Of a DNA stretch of 64,000 nt, positions 25,489 through 33,371 are shown in pieces. The first letter of the stretch is position 1, and every line of letters starts with the position of its first letter. The position numbers and the translations under genes were made by a program. The notes beneath the pieces were generated by a model. The model ran no database searches. It saw only the letters and a list, made by a program, of their open reading frames with translations, and had not been told where the DNA came from. Origin of the DNA: SFLA01 sp045595165 (GTDB lineage Bacteria; Bacillota; Clostridia; Oscillospirales; CAG-382); contig JAZNZY010000001.1 in NCBI GenBank assembly GCA_045595165.1, forward strand, positions 9,888 to 73,887, written 5' to 3'.

Positions 25489-25956
25489 ATGAACGATATT
25501 CCTTTGAAGCAAGTTATAGAATCAACTTTAGCAAAAATCGGCTCGGTGGCTGACGTAAACACCGTAGTGGGCGACCCCATTACCATTGATGGGGGTATTA
25601 CTATCGTACCCTTTTCCAAGGTTTCCGTGGGATTTGCATCCGGCGGTGTGGATTACAACGGCAAAAACGAAACGGCAGACAAGGCGCCTCATTTTGCAGG
25701 CGGAAACGGCGCGGGAGTAAGCGTTGTTCCCCTTGGATTTTTGCTTATTCAAAACGGCGAGGTGCGTATGCTTGACCTTAAGAACCCCGCCTCCTTTGAA
25801 TATGCTCCTCAAGACCCCGTGAGCAAAACTATTACTGCGGTGAATTCCCTTATTGACAGAGGTCCCGAATTGGTGCTTAAGATAAAGGACATTATCGCTC
25901 AGCCCAAGGCAGAGGAAGAACCCGTAGGGGACAAAACCGAGGAAACCGCCGAATAA
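25489..25956 (+). CDS. gerW: GerW family sporulation protein (YtfJ)
   Basis: A 155-residue protein of the GerW/YtfJ family (IVGDPI-like VNTVVGDPITIDGGITIVPFSKVSVGFASGG, GGNGAGVSVVPLGFLLIQNGEVRML). In Bacillus subtilis it is needed for proper L-alanine-triggered spore germination. AAGGAGG precedes the ATG. The C-terminal tail is acidic. Its stop codon overlaps the rluB start by one base. Its presence suggests that this organism, or its recent ancestor, forms spores. Confidence 0.93.
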   Translation: MNDIPLKQVIESTLAKIGSVADVNTVVGDPITIDGGITIVPFSKVSVGFASGGVDYNGKNETADKAPHFAGGNGAGVSVVPLGFLLIQNGEVRMLDLKNPASFEYAPQDPVSKTITAVNSLIDRGPELVLKIKDIIAQPKAEEEPVGDKTEETAE

Positions 25957-26654
25957 TGGAGCGTATACAAAAGTACATTGCCTCCTGCGGAGTAATGTCC
26001 CGCCGTGCCGCAGAAAAAGAGGTGGAAAAAGGGTCCGTTACCGTTAACGGGCAAAAAGCCGTGATCGGTCAGCCCGTGTGCGAAAAGGACGATATCCGTA
26101 TAAACGGCGTGCCCGTCAAGCCGGAGAGCGGTAAAATTACGGTTATGCTTAACAAGCCCGGCGGATACGTTACCACTATGAGCGACGAATTGGGCAGAAA
26201 GACGGTTAACGATCTTATCGACCTGCCGTACCGTCTGTACCCTGCGGGCAGACTGGACAAGGACAGCGAGGGACTGCTGATAATGACCAACGACGGGGAC
26301 TTGGCTAACCGTCTTACCCACCCCAAAAGCGGAAAGAAAAAGATATACCACGTGTATATAAGAGGCAATGCGGACAATAACGCATTGGATGCTTTGCGGA
26401 ATATGCGCACTCTGGAGGGTGAAAAGATAAACCCCGTGGGAGTGGAGCTTATTAAAAGAAGCCCTACGGGAAGCCTGATAAAATTCACCCTTACCGAAGG
26501 AAAAAACCGCCAGATACGCCGTATGTGCGAAAGCGTGGGAATTACCATTACCCAGCTTAAGAGGGTGCAGATCGGCACGCTGCGTCTGGGGGATCTAAAA
26601 GCGGGACAGTACCGCCGTCTTACAAAAGAAGAAATAGGAGAACTGCTCAAATGA
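25956..26654 (+). CDS. rluB: 23S rRNA pseudouridine synthase RluB-type
   Basis: A 232-residue RsuA/RluB/RluE/RluF family enzyme. An N-terminal S4 domain (ERIQKYIASCGVMSRRAAEKEV) is followed by the catalytic motif PAGRLDKDSEGLLIMTNDG, with Asp in GRLDxDSxGL, and TEGKNRQIRRMCESVG. It modifies 23S rRNA; the exact uridine is inferred from family. Start overlaps gerW; end overlaps yhbY by four bases. Confidence 0.95.
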   Translation: MERIQKYIASCGVMSRRAAEKEVEKGSVTVNGQKAVIGQPVCEKDDIRINGVPVKPESGKITVMLNKPGGYVTTMSDELGRKTVNDLIDLPYRLYPAGRLDKDSEGLLIMTNDGDLANRLTHPKSGKKKIYHVYIRGNADNNALDALRNMRTLEGEKINPVGVELIKRSPTGSLIKFTLTEGKNRQIRRMCESVGITITQLKRVQIGTLRLGDLKAGQYRRLTKEEIGELLK

Positions 26655-26953
26655 TAACCACAAAACAGCGGGCGTACCTTCGCTCCCTTGCCAACAACGT
26701 GCAGGCACTGTATATTGCGGGAAAGGGCGAGGTTACGAAAAACCAGCTAAAAGCCTTTGCCGACGGTCTGGAAGCCAGAGAGCTTATTAAAATAACCGTG
26801 CTTGAAACCAGCCCCTATACCCCCAGAGAATTGTGTGATATTCTGGTGGAGGAATTGGGCGCAGAGCCTGTGCAGGTGATAGGAAGAAAGGTAGTCCTTT
26901 ACAAGCAGGCAAAAAATAAAGACAACCGCAAAATAGTCCTTCCCGAAAAATGA
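26651..26953 (+). CDS. yhbY: YhbY family RNA-binding protein (CRS1-YhbY domain)
   Basis: A 100-residue protein with the CRM fold: LTTKQRAYLRSLANNVQALYIAGKGEVTKN, then ARELIKITVLETS and VQVIGRKVVLYK. It associates with pre-50S ribosomal subunits in bacteria. ATGA overlaps on both sides (with rluB and yqeK) make a tight operon. Confidence 0.95.
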   Translation: MITTKQRAYLRSLANNVQALYIAGKGEVTKNQLKAFADGLEARELIKITVLETSPYTPRELCDILVEELGAEPVQVIGRKVVLYKQAKNKDNRKIVLPEK

Positions 26954-27504
26954 GCAGGGAAAAACATATTGCGGGCGTGGTCGCCGCCGCGGAGATGATA
27001 CGGAGCGAGGTTTTCCCTCATCTTGATAAAGACGAGGTGTTTACCGCCGCTTTCTACCACGATTGCACAAAAAGCGAAGACCAGATATCCCTTTTAAAGG
27101 AATACGGTATTGAACCGACAGAGGATCTGTTGCGCTCCCCTGCGGTGATACACGCATTCACGGGGGCGGAAAGGTTAAAAAGAGAAGGCAAAAGCGATTC
27201 CGTTGTAAACGCAGTGCGCTACCACACCACCGGCAGACCGAATATGACGGAAATAGAGAAAATTATATTTATTGCCGATTATATCGAGGAAAACCGCGAG
27301 TACGAGTCTTGCAAAAGCGCAAGAAACGAATATTTGAAAAGCGAAAAAACGGTTAAAAATATAGATAAATTAATTTATACCGTATTAAAATATACGGTAG
27401 ATCATTTAAAAGAAAAGAAAGCATACATTCATCCGCTGACATTGGAAGCAGAGGAATGGTATGGAAGGCGGGCAGTCGAGGACGCCTGCCCCTACGGTTT
27501 GTAA
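26950..27504 (+). CDS. yqeK: YqeK family HD-domain phosphohydrolase, C-terminus supplied by a D repeat
   Basis: A 184-residue HD-superfamily protein. The HD pair is in AFYHDCTK (His37, Asp38), with a further His in RYHTTGRP. YqeK enzymes hydrolyse diadenosine tetraphosphate to ADP. The usual order nadD-yqeK-rsfS is kept only as yhbY-yqeK-rsfS; nadD is absent here. The last twelve sense codons and the approach to the stop (27467-27504, GRRAVEDACPYGL) are read from a D-family hairpin, so the native C-terminus was replaced or extended. Confidence 0.9.
   Translation: MSREKHIAGVVAAAEMIRSEVFPHLDKDEVFTAAFYHDCTKSEDQISLLKEYGIEPTEDLLRSPAVIHAFTGAERLKREGKSDSVVNAVRYHTTGRPNMTEIEKIIFIADYIEENREYESCKSARNEYLKSEKTVKNIDKLIYTVLKYTVDHLKEKKAYIHPLTLEAEEWYGRRAVEDACPYGL
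27467..27500. repeat. Family D hairpin forming the yqeK 3' end
   Basis: GGCGGGCAGTCGAGGACGCC followed by TGCCCCTACGGTTT, in frame with yqeK. Confidence 0.85.
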
Positions 27505-27526
27505 ACAGCCGTGGGATTTCGATAAT

Positions 27527-27555
27527 CGTAGGGACGGGCGTCCTCGACCGTCCGC
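27527..27555. repeat. Family D hairpin upstream of rsfS
   Basis: CGTAGGGACGGGCGTCCTCGACCGTCCGC, in the opposite orientation to the copy at 27467. Confidence 0.8.
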
Positions 27556-27569
27556 AAAAGGAGATTTTT

Positions 27570-27905
27570 ATGGCAGAATTGGCATTACAAGACAAGATCG
27601 CAGCAGTTGCTCAGGCGGCTCTTGACAGCAAAAACGGACAGAATATTTCGGCTATCCACGTAGCGAAGCAGACAGTTCTTGCGGACTGGTTCGTGCTGGC
27701 TACGGGTACATCCAACACCCACATAAATACCCTTGCAGACGAGGTGGAGTTTAAGGTTAAGGAAGAGTTGGGCATAGACCCGCTCCGCACCGAGGGCAGA
27801 GGAAACAATATGTGGATACTGGTGGACTACGGATCTGTTATAGTTCATGTGTTCACAAAAGAAGGCAGAGAGTTTTATAAATTAGATAAGCTGTGGACGG
27901 TTTAA
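27570..27905 (+). CDS. rsfS: Ribosomal silencing factor RsfS
   Basis: A 111-residue RsfS/Iojap protein that binds L14 on the 50S subunit to block subunit joining in starvation. Signature IHVAKQTVLADWFVLATGTSNTHINTLADEVEFKV, then GNNMWILVDYGSVIVHVF. I place the start at 27570, after AAAGGAG; the longer frame runs through the D repeat and has no ribosome binding site. It lies 65 bases after yqeK across two D hairpins. Confidence 0.95.
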   Translation: MAELALQDKIAAVAQAALDSKNGQNISAIHVAKQTVLADWFVLATGTSNTHINTLADEVEFKVKEELGIDPLRTEGRGNNMWILVDYGSVIVHVFTKEGREFYKLDKLWTV

Positions 27906-27906
27906 A

Positions 27907-28008
27907 ACTATGAACGATAAACGATGAACGATGAACTAATGGTTGATTTTTGTTCTGCGAACAAAAATCTTCCGAAGTTCCTAGTTCATAGTTCATAGTT
28001 CCTCGTTA
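27907..28008. repeat. Family A heptad-palindrome element
   Basis: Left arm ATGAACG/ATAAACG units, core GGTTGATTTTTGTTC/GAACAAAAATCTTCC, right arm GTTCATA units. Confidence 0.85.
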
Positions 28009-28035
28009 CAATTATATATCAAGTGAGATTTTATT

Positions 28036-30432
28036 ATGAAGTACGACTACAAACATTACGAATCCTACTGGCAAAACAAATGGGACGAAGACAAGGTCTT
28101 TGTCTGCGATATTGACAAAAGCAAAAAGAAATTTTACGGTCTGGTAGAGTTTCCCTACCCTTCGGGTGCGGGAATGCACGTAGGCCACATCAAGGCTTAC
28201 GGCGGACTTGAGGTCATTACCCGTAAAAAGCGTATGGAGGGATACAACGTTCTGTTCCCCATAGGCTTTGATGCGTTCGGTCTTCCTACCGAAAACTACG
28301 CGATAAAGACCAACACCCACCCCAGAACCGTTACGGATAACAACATTGCAAAGTTCACCTCCCAGATGAAGCGTGTGGGCTTTGGCTTTGACTGGACGAG
28401 AGTTATCGACACCACCGAAGAGGACTACTACAAGTGGACACAGTGGATATTCCTTAAGCTGTTCGAGCACGGATACGTGTTCCGCGATAAAGCATCCGTA
28501 AACTACTGTCCCTCCTGCCGCTGTGTGCTTTCCAACGAGGACAGCCAGGGCGGTAAGTGCGACATATGCCACAGCGACGTTGTGCAGAAATCCAAGGACG
28601 TTTGGTATCTGCGCATAACCAAGTATGCGGACAAGCTGCTGCAGGGTCTTAAGGACGTGGACTATCTTCCCAACATAGTGCTCCAGCAGGAAAACTGGAT
28701 CGGCAAGAGCGAGGGCGCGTTCGCATCCTTCCGGCTTAAAGAGGTTGACGAAAAGCTCCGTATCTACACCACCAGACCCGATACAATGTTCGGCGTTACC
28801 TTTATGGTTATGGCGCCCGAGCATCCTCTGATCGACAAATATGCCGAAAAGATAAACAATATGTCCGATGTTCTTGCATACCGCGAGGAATGTGCGAAGA
28901 AAACGGAATTCGAGCGCACACAGCTTAACAAGGATAAGACCGGTGTGCGCCTTAACGGTCTTACGGCAATAAATCCCCTTTCCGGCAAGGAAGTTCCCAT
29001 ATTTATTTCCGATTACGTTATGATGGGCTACGGCACCGGCGCGATTATGGCTGTTCCCGCCCACGATGACCGCGATTTTGAGTTTGCAAAGAAATTCGGC
29101 GTGGATATTATTCCCGTTATCAAGGGCGGCGACGGCGAGAGTGCCTACACCGGCGACGGAGAAATGATAAACTCCGAATTCTTAAACGGTATTACCAATA
29201 AAAAAGAAGCAGTTTCTGCCGCCATTAAGGTTTTGGAAGAAAAAGGCCTGGGCGAGGGCGGTGTTCAGTTCAAGATGAAGGACTGGGCGTTCAACCGCCA
29301 GCGTTACTGGGGCGAGCCTATTCCCATCGTTCACTGTGAGCATTGCGGCGACGTGGCTGTGCCTTACGATGAACTTCCCCTCCGTCTGCCCGATATGGAG
29401 CAGTTCGTGCCCGGCGAAGGCGGGGAAAGCCCTCTGGCAAAGGTAGAAAGCTTTGTTAACTGCGTCTGTCCCAAGTGCGGCGCTCCCGCAAAGCGTGAAA
29501 CCGACACTATGCCTCAGTGGGCAGGTTCTTCCTGGTATTTCCTCCGTTATCTTGACCCGCACAACACCGAGGAATTTTGCTCCAAAGAAGCGCTGGATTA
29601 CTGGATGCCCGTAGACTGGTACAACGGCGGTATGGAGCACGTTACCAGACATATGATCTACTCCCGTTTCTGGCATCGGTTCCTTTACGATATCGGCGAA
29701 GTGAACACTGCCGAGCCTTACGCAAAGCGTACCGCTCAGGGACTTATTCTGGGTCCCGACGGAGAGAAGATGTCCAAATCCCGCGGCAACGTGGTTGACC
29801 CCAACGAAATAGTGGACAAATTCGGCGCAGACGTTCTGCGTGTGTATATAATGTTTATGGGCGATTACGAAAAGGCATCCCCCTGGAACGATTCTTCCGT
29901 GCGCGGATGTAAGAGATTCCTTGACCGTGTGGCAGGTATGGCAGAGCTGCCCGGCTGTGCTTCCGACAGCGCATCCGAATCCGCGCTCCATAAGCTTATC
30001 AAGAAGGTTACAAGCGATATTGACAATATGAAGTTCAACACCGCTATTGCGGCTATGATGAGCTACATTAACGGCGTGTACGAAAAGAACGCAATAAATG
30101 GCGATGAACTCAAGATTTTTGTTAAGCTGCTCGCTCCCTTTGCACCTCACCTTGCAGAGGAAATGTGGCACGATCTTGGCGAAAATTCTTACGTTTCCCT
30201 CGCTTCTTGGCCCCTTTACGACGAGAGCAAGACCGTGGACGATACCGTTGAGATCGCGGTGCAGTTCCTGGGCAAGCTGAAGGGCACCGTAGTGGTTCCC
30301 AAGGATGCGGACGAAAACACCGCTTGGGAGATCGTGGAAAAATCCGGCGTGCTGGATCAGGCGCTGGAAGGCAAGACTATTGTTAAAAAGATCTATGTAA
30401 AAGGACGTATATTTAACGTTGTCGCTCGGTAA
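28036..30432 (+). CDS. leuS: Leucine--tRNA ligase
   Basis: A 798-residue class I aminoacyl-tRNA synthetase. HIGH motif as MHVGH (about 48-51), editing-domain segment TRPDTMFGVTFMVMAPEHPL, zinc-finger CPSCRCVLSNEDSQGGKCDIC and second CEHCGD...CPKCG, KMSKS motif in DGEKMSKSRGNVVDP, C-terminal domain to VKGRIFNVVAR. Full family length. No T-box is visible upstream; the leader is an A element. Its last two codons and stop (GCTCGGTAA) form the first bases of a type II B element. Confidence 0.97.
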   Translation: MKYDYKHYESYWQNKWDEDKVFVCDIDKSKKKFYGLVEFPYPSGAGMHVGHIKAYGGLEVITRKKRMEGYNVLFPIGFDAFGLPTENYAIKTNTHPRTVTDNNIAKFTSQMKRVGFGFDWTRVIDTTEEDYYKWTQWIFLKLFEHGYVFRDKASVNYCPSCRCVLSNEDSQGGKCDICHSDVVQKSKDVWYLRITKYADKLLQGLKDVDYLPNIVLQQENWIGKSEGAFASFRLKEVDEKLRIYTTRPDTMFGVTFMVMAPEHPLIDKYAEKINNMSDVLAYREECAKKTEFERTQLNKDKTGVRLNGLTAINPLSGKEVPIFISDYVMMGYGTGAIMAVPAHDDRDFEFAKKFGVDIIPVIKGGDGESAYTGDGEMINSEFLNGITNKKEAVSAAIKVLEEKGLGEGGVQFKMKDWAFNRQRYWGEPIPIVHCEHCGDVAVPYDELPLRLPDMEQFVPGEGGESPLAKVESFVNCVCPKCGAPAKRETDTMPQWAGSSWYFLRYLDPHNTEEFCSKEALDYWMPVDWYNGGMEHVTRHMIYSRFWHRFLYDIGEVNTAEPYAKRTAQGLILGPDGEKMSKSRGNVVDPNEIVDKFGADVLRVYIMFMGDYEKASPWNDSSVRGCKRFLDRVAGMAELPGCASDSASESALHKLIKKVTSDIDNMKFNTAIAAMMSYINGVYEKNAINGDELKIFVKLLAPFAPHLAEEMWHDLGENSYVSLASWPLYDESKTVDDTVEIAVQFLGKLKGTVVVPKDADENTAWEIVEKSGVLDQALEGKTIVKKIYVKGRIFNVVAR

Positions 30433-30590
30433 AACACTGTAGATCGAAACGCAAATTAAATAATCCGTAATAACAAATGCGAGGGATTTTAATTTATCTC
30501 TCGCATTTTTGTTTTCTTTATAGGTAGAAATCTGTAAACAGATTTCTTTTAATTTTGCGTTTTTGTTCTACAGCGTTTTACCATCGCTCG
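30423..30590. repeat. Family B element, type II
   Basis: Ends GCTCGGTAAAACACTGTAGA and TCTACAGCGTTTTACCATCG are inverted; frame AAACGCAAATTAAA/TTTAATTTTGCGTTT; the centre carries a terminator hairpin and a second hairpin AGAAATCTG/CAGATTTCT. Confidence 0.85.
30475..30516 (+). terminator. Intrinsic terminator inside the B element after leuS
   Basis: AAATGCGAGGGAT/ATCTCTCGCATTT stem followed by TTTTGTTTTC. Confidence 0.8.
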
Positions 30591-30634
30591 TCCCTGCAGA
30601 CTTTGGGTTCTACAGACGGTAGTTATGGCAGCGT

Positions 30635-30770
30635 TGTAGGGAATGGGCTTGCCCATTCCGTTGTGTGCGAACAGTTTGCGGGACGTCGAGGACGACGTCC
30701 CCTACGCAGTTGCCACGGCTGTTCGATAACCGTAGGGGATGACGTCCTCGTCATCCCGCATTAAATAAAA
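30635..30770. repeat. Cluster of D-prime and two D hairpins
   Basis: GTAGGGAATGGGCTTGCCCATTCC at about 30636-30659 (D-prime variant), then D hairpins at 30678-30706 and, inverted, 30730-30759 (CGTAGGGGATGACGTCCTCG...). No gene is seen in 30433-30864. Confidence 0.75.
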
Positions 30771-30830
30771 ATGTTTTTGCTCCGCAAAAACTACCATAGT
30801 TCATAGTTCATAGTTCACAGTTCATAGTTC
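30771..30830. repeat. Family A element, core and right arm only
   Basis: Core GTTTTTGC/GCAAAAAC, then ATAGTTC units repeated; the left arm is absent. Confidence 0.75.
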
Positions 30831-30861
30831 AAAAAAATCCGTGGAACGCTCCACGGATTTT
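30831..30861 (-). terminator. Intrinsic terminator of the minus-strand membrane protein gene
   Basis: AAAATCCGTGG/CCACGGATTTT hairpin followed on the minus strand by a T-run (complement of 30831-30837). Confidence 0.9.
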
Positions 30862-30864
30862 GAA

Positions 30865-31614
30865 TTATTGCTTTGCAAGTTTTTTGAGATACAATCCCAA
30901 AAGTATAGACGTAACGAAGTGTAAAACTACAGTTCCGCCATAGAAAACGGGGGTAAAGAAATTTAAGAAGAAATCGTAAACTGCGCCCGAAGCACTGCCG
31001 ATACCGTAATCAAGCCACGCTTCCAGAGCCCAGCCGAGATTTTCGAAGGTAACAAAAGTGGTTCTGAGGAAAATAAACGCGCTTACGAGTGCGGCGATCA
31101 CAAACAGAACGGTGGAAAGTATCCAAAGGTTCGAGGGCTTCTTGCGGGCGATTATTGCGGTAAGCCCCAGAAGGATAAAGCCCAAAGCCATGCACAGACC
31201 GGTGGCAATATAGGGAACGTAATCGAGAAGAACGCCGGTTTGGAAATCCGCATAGCCCATCAGCGTATTAAACTTCCATTCTTCAAGCATAGAAGAAACG
31301 TCCAGCATAGCAAACGCGGCGTAAGAAACACCGAGCAGGAACAGAGAAACTATAAGGAAAACATTGCTTTTTTTAAAGAAGGTTGCCACAGCTACGCACA
31401 AAATGCACAGCATGATAAATAAATAGGAAAGAAGGGTGGGGAAATGAAAAACCTTATCAAAAATAACCTGCATGGGCCAACCGAGGAGGATGGCTCTCAA
31501 ATAAGGCACTATCATTTCCGCAAATACGAGGAATACGGAAAGAATAAGGGTAATAGAAGCAATAGCGAAAGGTTTTTTCTTATTCGCTGCGGGTACGGGA
31601 GTAACGGAATCCAT
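30865..31614 (-). CDS. Polytopic membrane protein of unknown function
   Basis: A 249-residue very hydrophobic protein with about six predicted membrane helices (for example ASITLILSVFLVFAEMIVPYL, LLSYLFIMLCILCVAVATFF, FLIVSLFLLGVSYAAFAML, IATGLCMALGFILLGLTAII, LSTVLFVIAALVSAFIFL, GGTVVLHFVTSILLGLYL). I do not recognise a family and see no catalytic motif. It has its own promoter, AAGGAGGA ribosome binding site and terminator, so it is a stand-alone gene. Confidence 0.75.
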   Translation of the reverse strand: MDSVTPVPAANKKKPFAIASITLILSVFLVFAEMIVPYLRAILLGWPMQVIFDKVFHFPTLLSYLFIMLCILCVAVATFFKKSNVFLIVSLFLLGVSYAAFAMLDVSSMLEEWKFNTLMGYADFQTGVLLDYVPYIATGLCMALGFILLGLTAIIARKKPSNLWILSTVLFVIAALVSAFIFLRTTFVTFENLGWALEAWLDYGIGSASGAVYDFFLNFFTPVFYGGTVVLHFVTSILLGLYLKKLAKQ

Positions 31615-31644
31615 AAAGAATCCTCCTTAATGTTTTGTTAATAA

Positions 31645-31673
31645 ATTATATAATAAACAAGATGATTTGTCAA
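31645..31673 (-). promoter_or_regulatory. Sigma-A promoter of the membrane protein gene
   Basis: Minus-strand -35 TTGACA (31668-31673) and -10 TATAAT (31645-31650), both perfect, with a 17-base spacer. Confidence 0.8.
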
Positions 31674-31680
31674 TAAAACT

Positions 31681-31848
31681 TGAACGAGGAACTGGGAACT
31701 AGAAACGAGAAACTATGGTTGATTTTTGTTCACAGAACAAAAATCTTCCAAAATTCCTCATTTAGCATCGCAAAGCGATGCGTCGCATTCCCGGGGTTCC
31801 CCGAAAACGCTATGCGTTTTTGGGGTGGGTTCCTCATTCCTCATTTCT
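31681..31848. repeat. Family A element with nested C
   Basis: Left arm ACGAGGA/ACTGGGA-type units, core TTTTTGTTC/GAACAAAAA, extra palindrome GCATCGC/GCGATGC, C copy 31791-31830, then the remaining right arm. Confidence 0.85.
31791..31830. repeat. Family C repeat nested in an A element
   Basis: CCGGGGTTCCCCGAAAACGC, loop, GCGTTTTTGGGGTGGGT. Confidence 0.85.
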
Positions 31849-31908
31849 ATTATAAACTTTGATACATATTTTTTATTTGCAAAATTTAAACGAAATTTAT
31901 AACATACC

Positions 31909-31937
31909 TTGACAAAACCGTGAATATATGCTAAAAT
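31909..31937 (+). promoter_or_regulatory. Sigma-A promoter of the response regulator gene
   Basis: -35 TTGACA (31909-31914), 17-base spacer, -10 TAAAAT (31932-31937). Confidence 0.75.
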
Positions 31938-31994
31938 GCGCTTGAACGGTAAATTGCCGTTTAAAATGATTTTTAAAACGGAGGTAAACAACAT

Positions 31995-32684
31995 ATGACA
32001 AAAGTATTGGTTATAGACGATGATAACAACATATGCGAGCTGTTAAGAATGTATCTTGAGCGGGAGGGATACGAGGTCCGCACCGCGAATGACGGTCAGG
32101 CAGGTATAAACGCGTTCCGCGCGTACGAGCCCGATATGGTGCTTCTTGACGTTATGATGCCCGTTAAGGACGGTTGGCAGGTTTGCCGCGAGATACGCGA
32201 GCAGTCCTCCCGCCCCATTATAATGATCACCGCAAAGGGAGAAACTATAGATAAAGTCCTTGGTCTTGAGCTGGGCGCAGACGATTTTATCGTTAAACCC
32301 CTTGATATGAAGGAGGTTTTCGCCCGTATAAAGGCTGTCCTTCGCAGATACGTAAACCGCGATGCATCCGACGGAGAGGTTATCCGTTTTGATAATTTGG
32401 AAATTTCCCGCCAGAAATACGAGCTTAAGATAAAAGGCAAGGTTATCGACCTGCCTCCCAAGGAATTGGAGCTGCTGTATTTCCTCGCCGCAAACTACAA
32501 CCGTGTGTTCACCCGCGATCAGCTTTTGGACAAGGTCTGGGGCTTTGATTATCTGGGCGACAGCCGCACTGTTGACGTTCACATCAAGCGCCTGCGCGAG
32601 AAATTGGAGGGCGCATCCGAAAAATGGATACTCAAAACCGTTTGGGGCGTTGGGTATAAGTTTGAGGTGATCACAGAAGAATGA
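31995..32684 (+). CDS. OmpR/PhoB family response regulator, no adjacent kinase
   Basis: A 229-residue two-domain regulator. The receiver domain has acidic pocket DDD (8-10), phospho-acceptor Asp52 (LLDVMMP), Thr79 and Lys101 (VKPLD); the C-terminal winged helix is OmpR-type (PPKELELLYFLAANYNRVFTRDQLLDKVWGFDYLGDSRTVDVHIKRLREKL). All phosphorylation residues are intact. No histidine kinase is encoded beside it; the next gene, overlapping by four bases, is a small membrane protein. GGAGG lies upstream of the ATG. Kinase and regulon cannot be told from the sequence. Confidence 0.95.
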   Translation: MTKVLVIDDDNNICELLRMYLEREGYEVRTANDGQAGINAFRAYEPDMVLLDVMMPVKDGWQVCREIREQSSRPIIMITAKGETIDKVLGLELGADDFIVKPLDMKEVFARIKAVLRRYVNRDASDGEVIRFDNLEISRQKYELKIKGKVIDLPPKELELLYFLAANYNRVFTRDQLLDKVWGFDYLGDSRTVDVHIKRLREKLEGASEKWILKTVWGVGYKFEVITEE

Positions 32685-33187
32685 GTACTGCAAGTGTAAC
32701 CTACCGTATTTCCCCTTCGCTTTTTGCGGAATATTGTTATTTTTCTCTTTTCCGCATAAAGAATTACCGTCTTGCGCGGACAATAAGCCTCGTTGCGGTT
32801 ACCGTGGCAGGCTTGCTTACAGCCCTTGTGGGAATTTTGTATAAGGATATGAATATCACCTTCCTTGGGGGCGCCATCGTTCTGGTTACGGTGATGGTAC
32901 CTTTCGTGCAGAAAAAGTATATTAAAAGCCGTTATAAGCTGGTTTACGGAAAATCTCTTACCGTTTATACCGCATCCTTTGCCAAAAACGGTACTTTTAC
33001 CATCTCTGCAGGAGAGATTACCGAAAAATACGAAAATAACGATATTAAATGTGTATACTATATAAGAGGCGGATACGCTGTTTCCACCACGAATAAAGCC
33101 ACGTTTCTCGTCCCCTTTGCAGATACCCTGCCGGAGAAGGAATGGTTTAAGAATGTGTACGGAAATAAATTTAAAGTATGCGCGTAA
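32681..33187 (+). CDS. Small membrane protein, YcxB-like
   Basis: A 168-residue protein with two adjacent membrane helices (about 32-52, ISLVAVTVAGLLTALVGILY, and 57-76, ITFLGGAIVLVTVMVPFV) followed by a beta-rich soluble part (GTFTISAGEITEKYENNDIKCVYYIRGGYAVSTTNKATFLVPFADTLPEKEWFKNVY) that resembles YcxB-like proteins. It starts within the stop of the response regulator gene (ATGA overlap), so the two are co-transcribed. Function unknown; a link to the regulator is only positional. Confidence 0.7.
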   Translation: MSTASVTYRISPSLFAEYCYFSLFRIKNYRLARTISLVAVTVAGLLTALVGILYKDMNITFLGGAIVLVTVMVPFVQKKYIKSRYKLVYGKSLTVYTASFAKNGTFTISAGEITEKYENNDIKCVYYIRGGYAVSTTNKATFLVPFADTLPEKEWFKNVYGNKFKVCA

Positions 33188-33190
33188 ATA

Positions 33191-33357
33191 AATGAGAAAT
33201 GAGGAATGCGACGCGATGCAAAGCATCGCTAAATGAGGAATTTCGGTAGCTTTTTTGCGCCGAAGCGCAAAAAAGGTTTCCATCCCGGGGTTCCCCGAAA
33301 ACGCTATGCGTTTTTGGGGTGGGTCATTTCTCATTCATCATTCCTCATTCCTCATTA
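33191..33357. repeat. Family A element with nested C
   Basis: Left arm AATGAGA/ATGAGGA, palindrome GCGATGC/GCATCGC, core TTTTTTGCGC/GCGCAAAAAA, C copy 33284-33324, right arm TTCATCA/TTCCTCA. Confidence 0.85.
33284..33324. repeat. Family C repeat nested in an A element
   Basis: CCCGGGGTTCCCCGAAAACG, loop, CGTTTTTGGGGTGGGT; identical plan to 31791 and 61497. Confidence 0.85.
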
Positions 33358-33371
33358 ACAACAGGTGTATT

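Noticed and set aside
27907..28008. Family A cores as intrinsic terminators
   Set aside because: The T-run precedes and the A-run follows the GC stem on both strands, the wrong polarity for termination in either direction.
28012..30171. Long minus-strand frames opposite leuS
   Set aside because: Low-complexity His/Val-rich translations, no ribosome binding site; leuS is complete on the plus strand.
33255..33371. N-terminal extension of malQ
   Set aside because: The open frame here translates A and C repeats; the conserved GH77 N-terminus begins at 33372.
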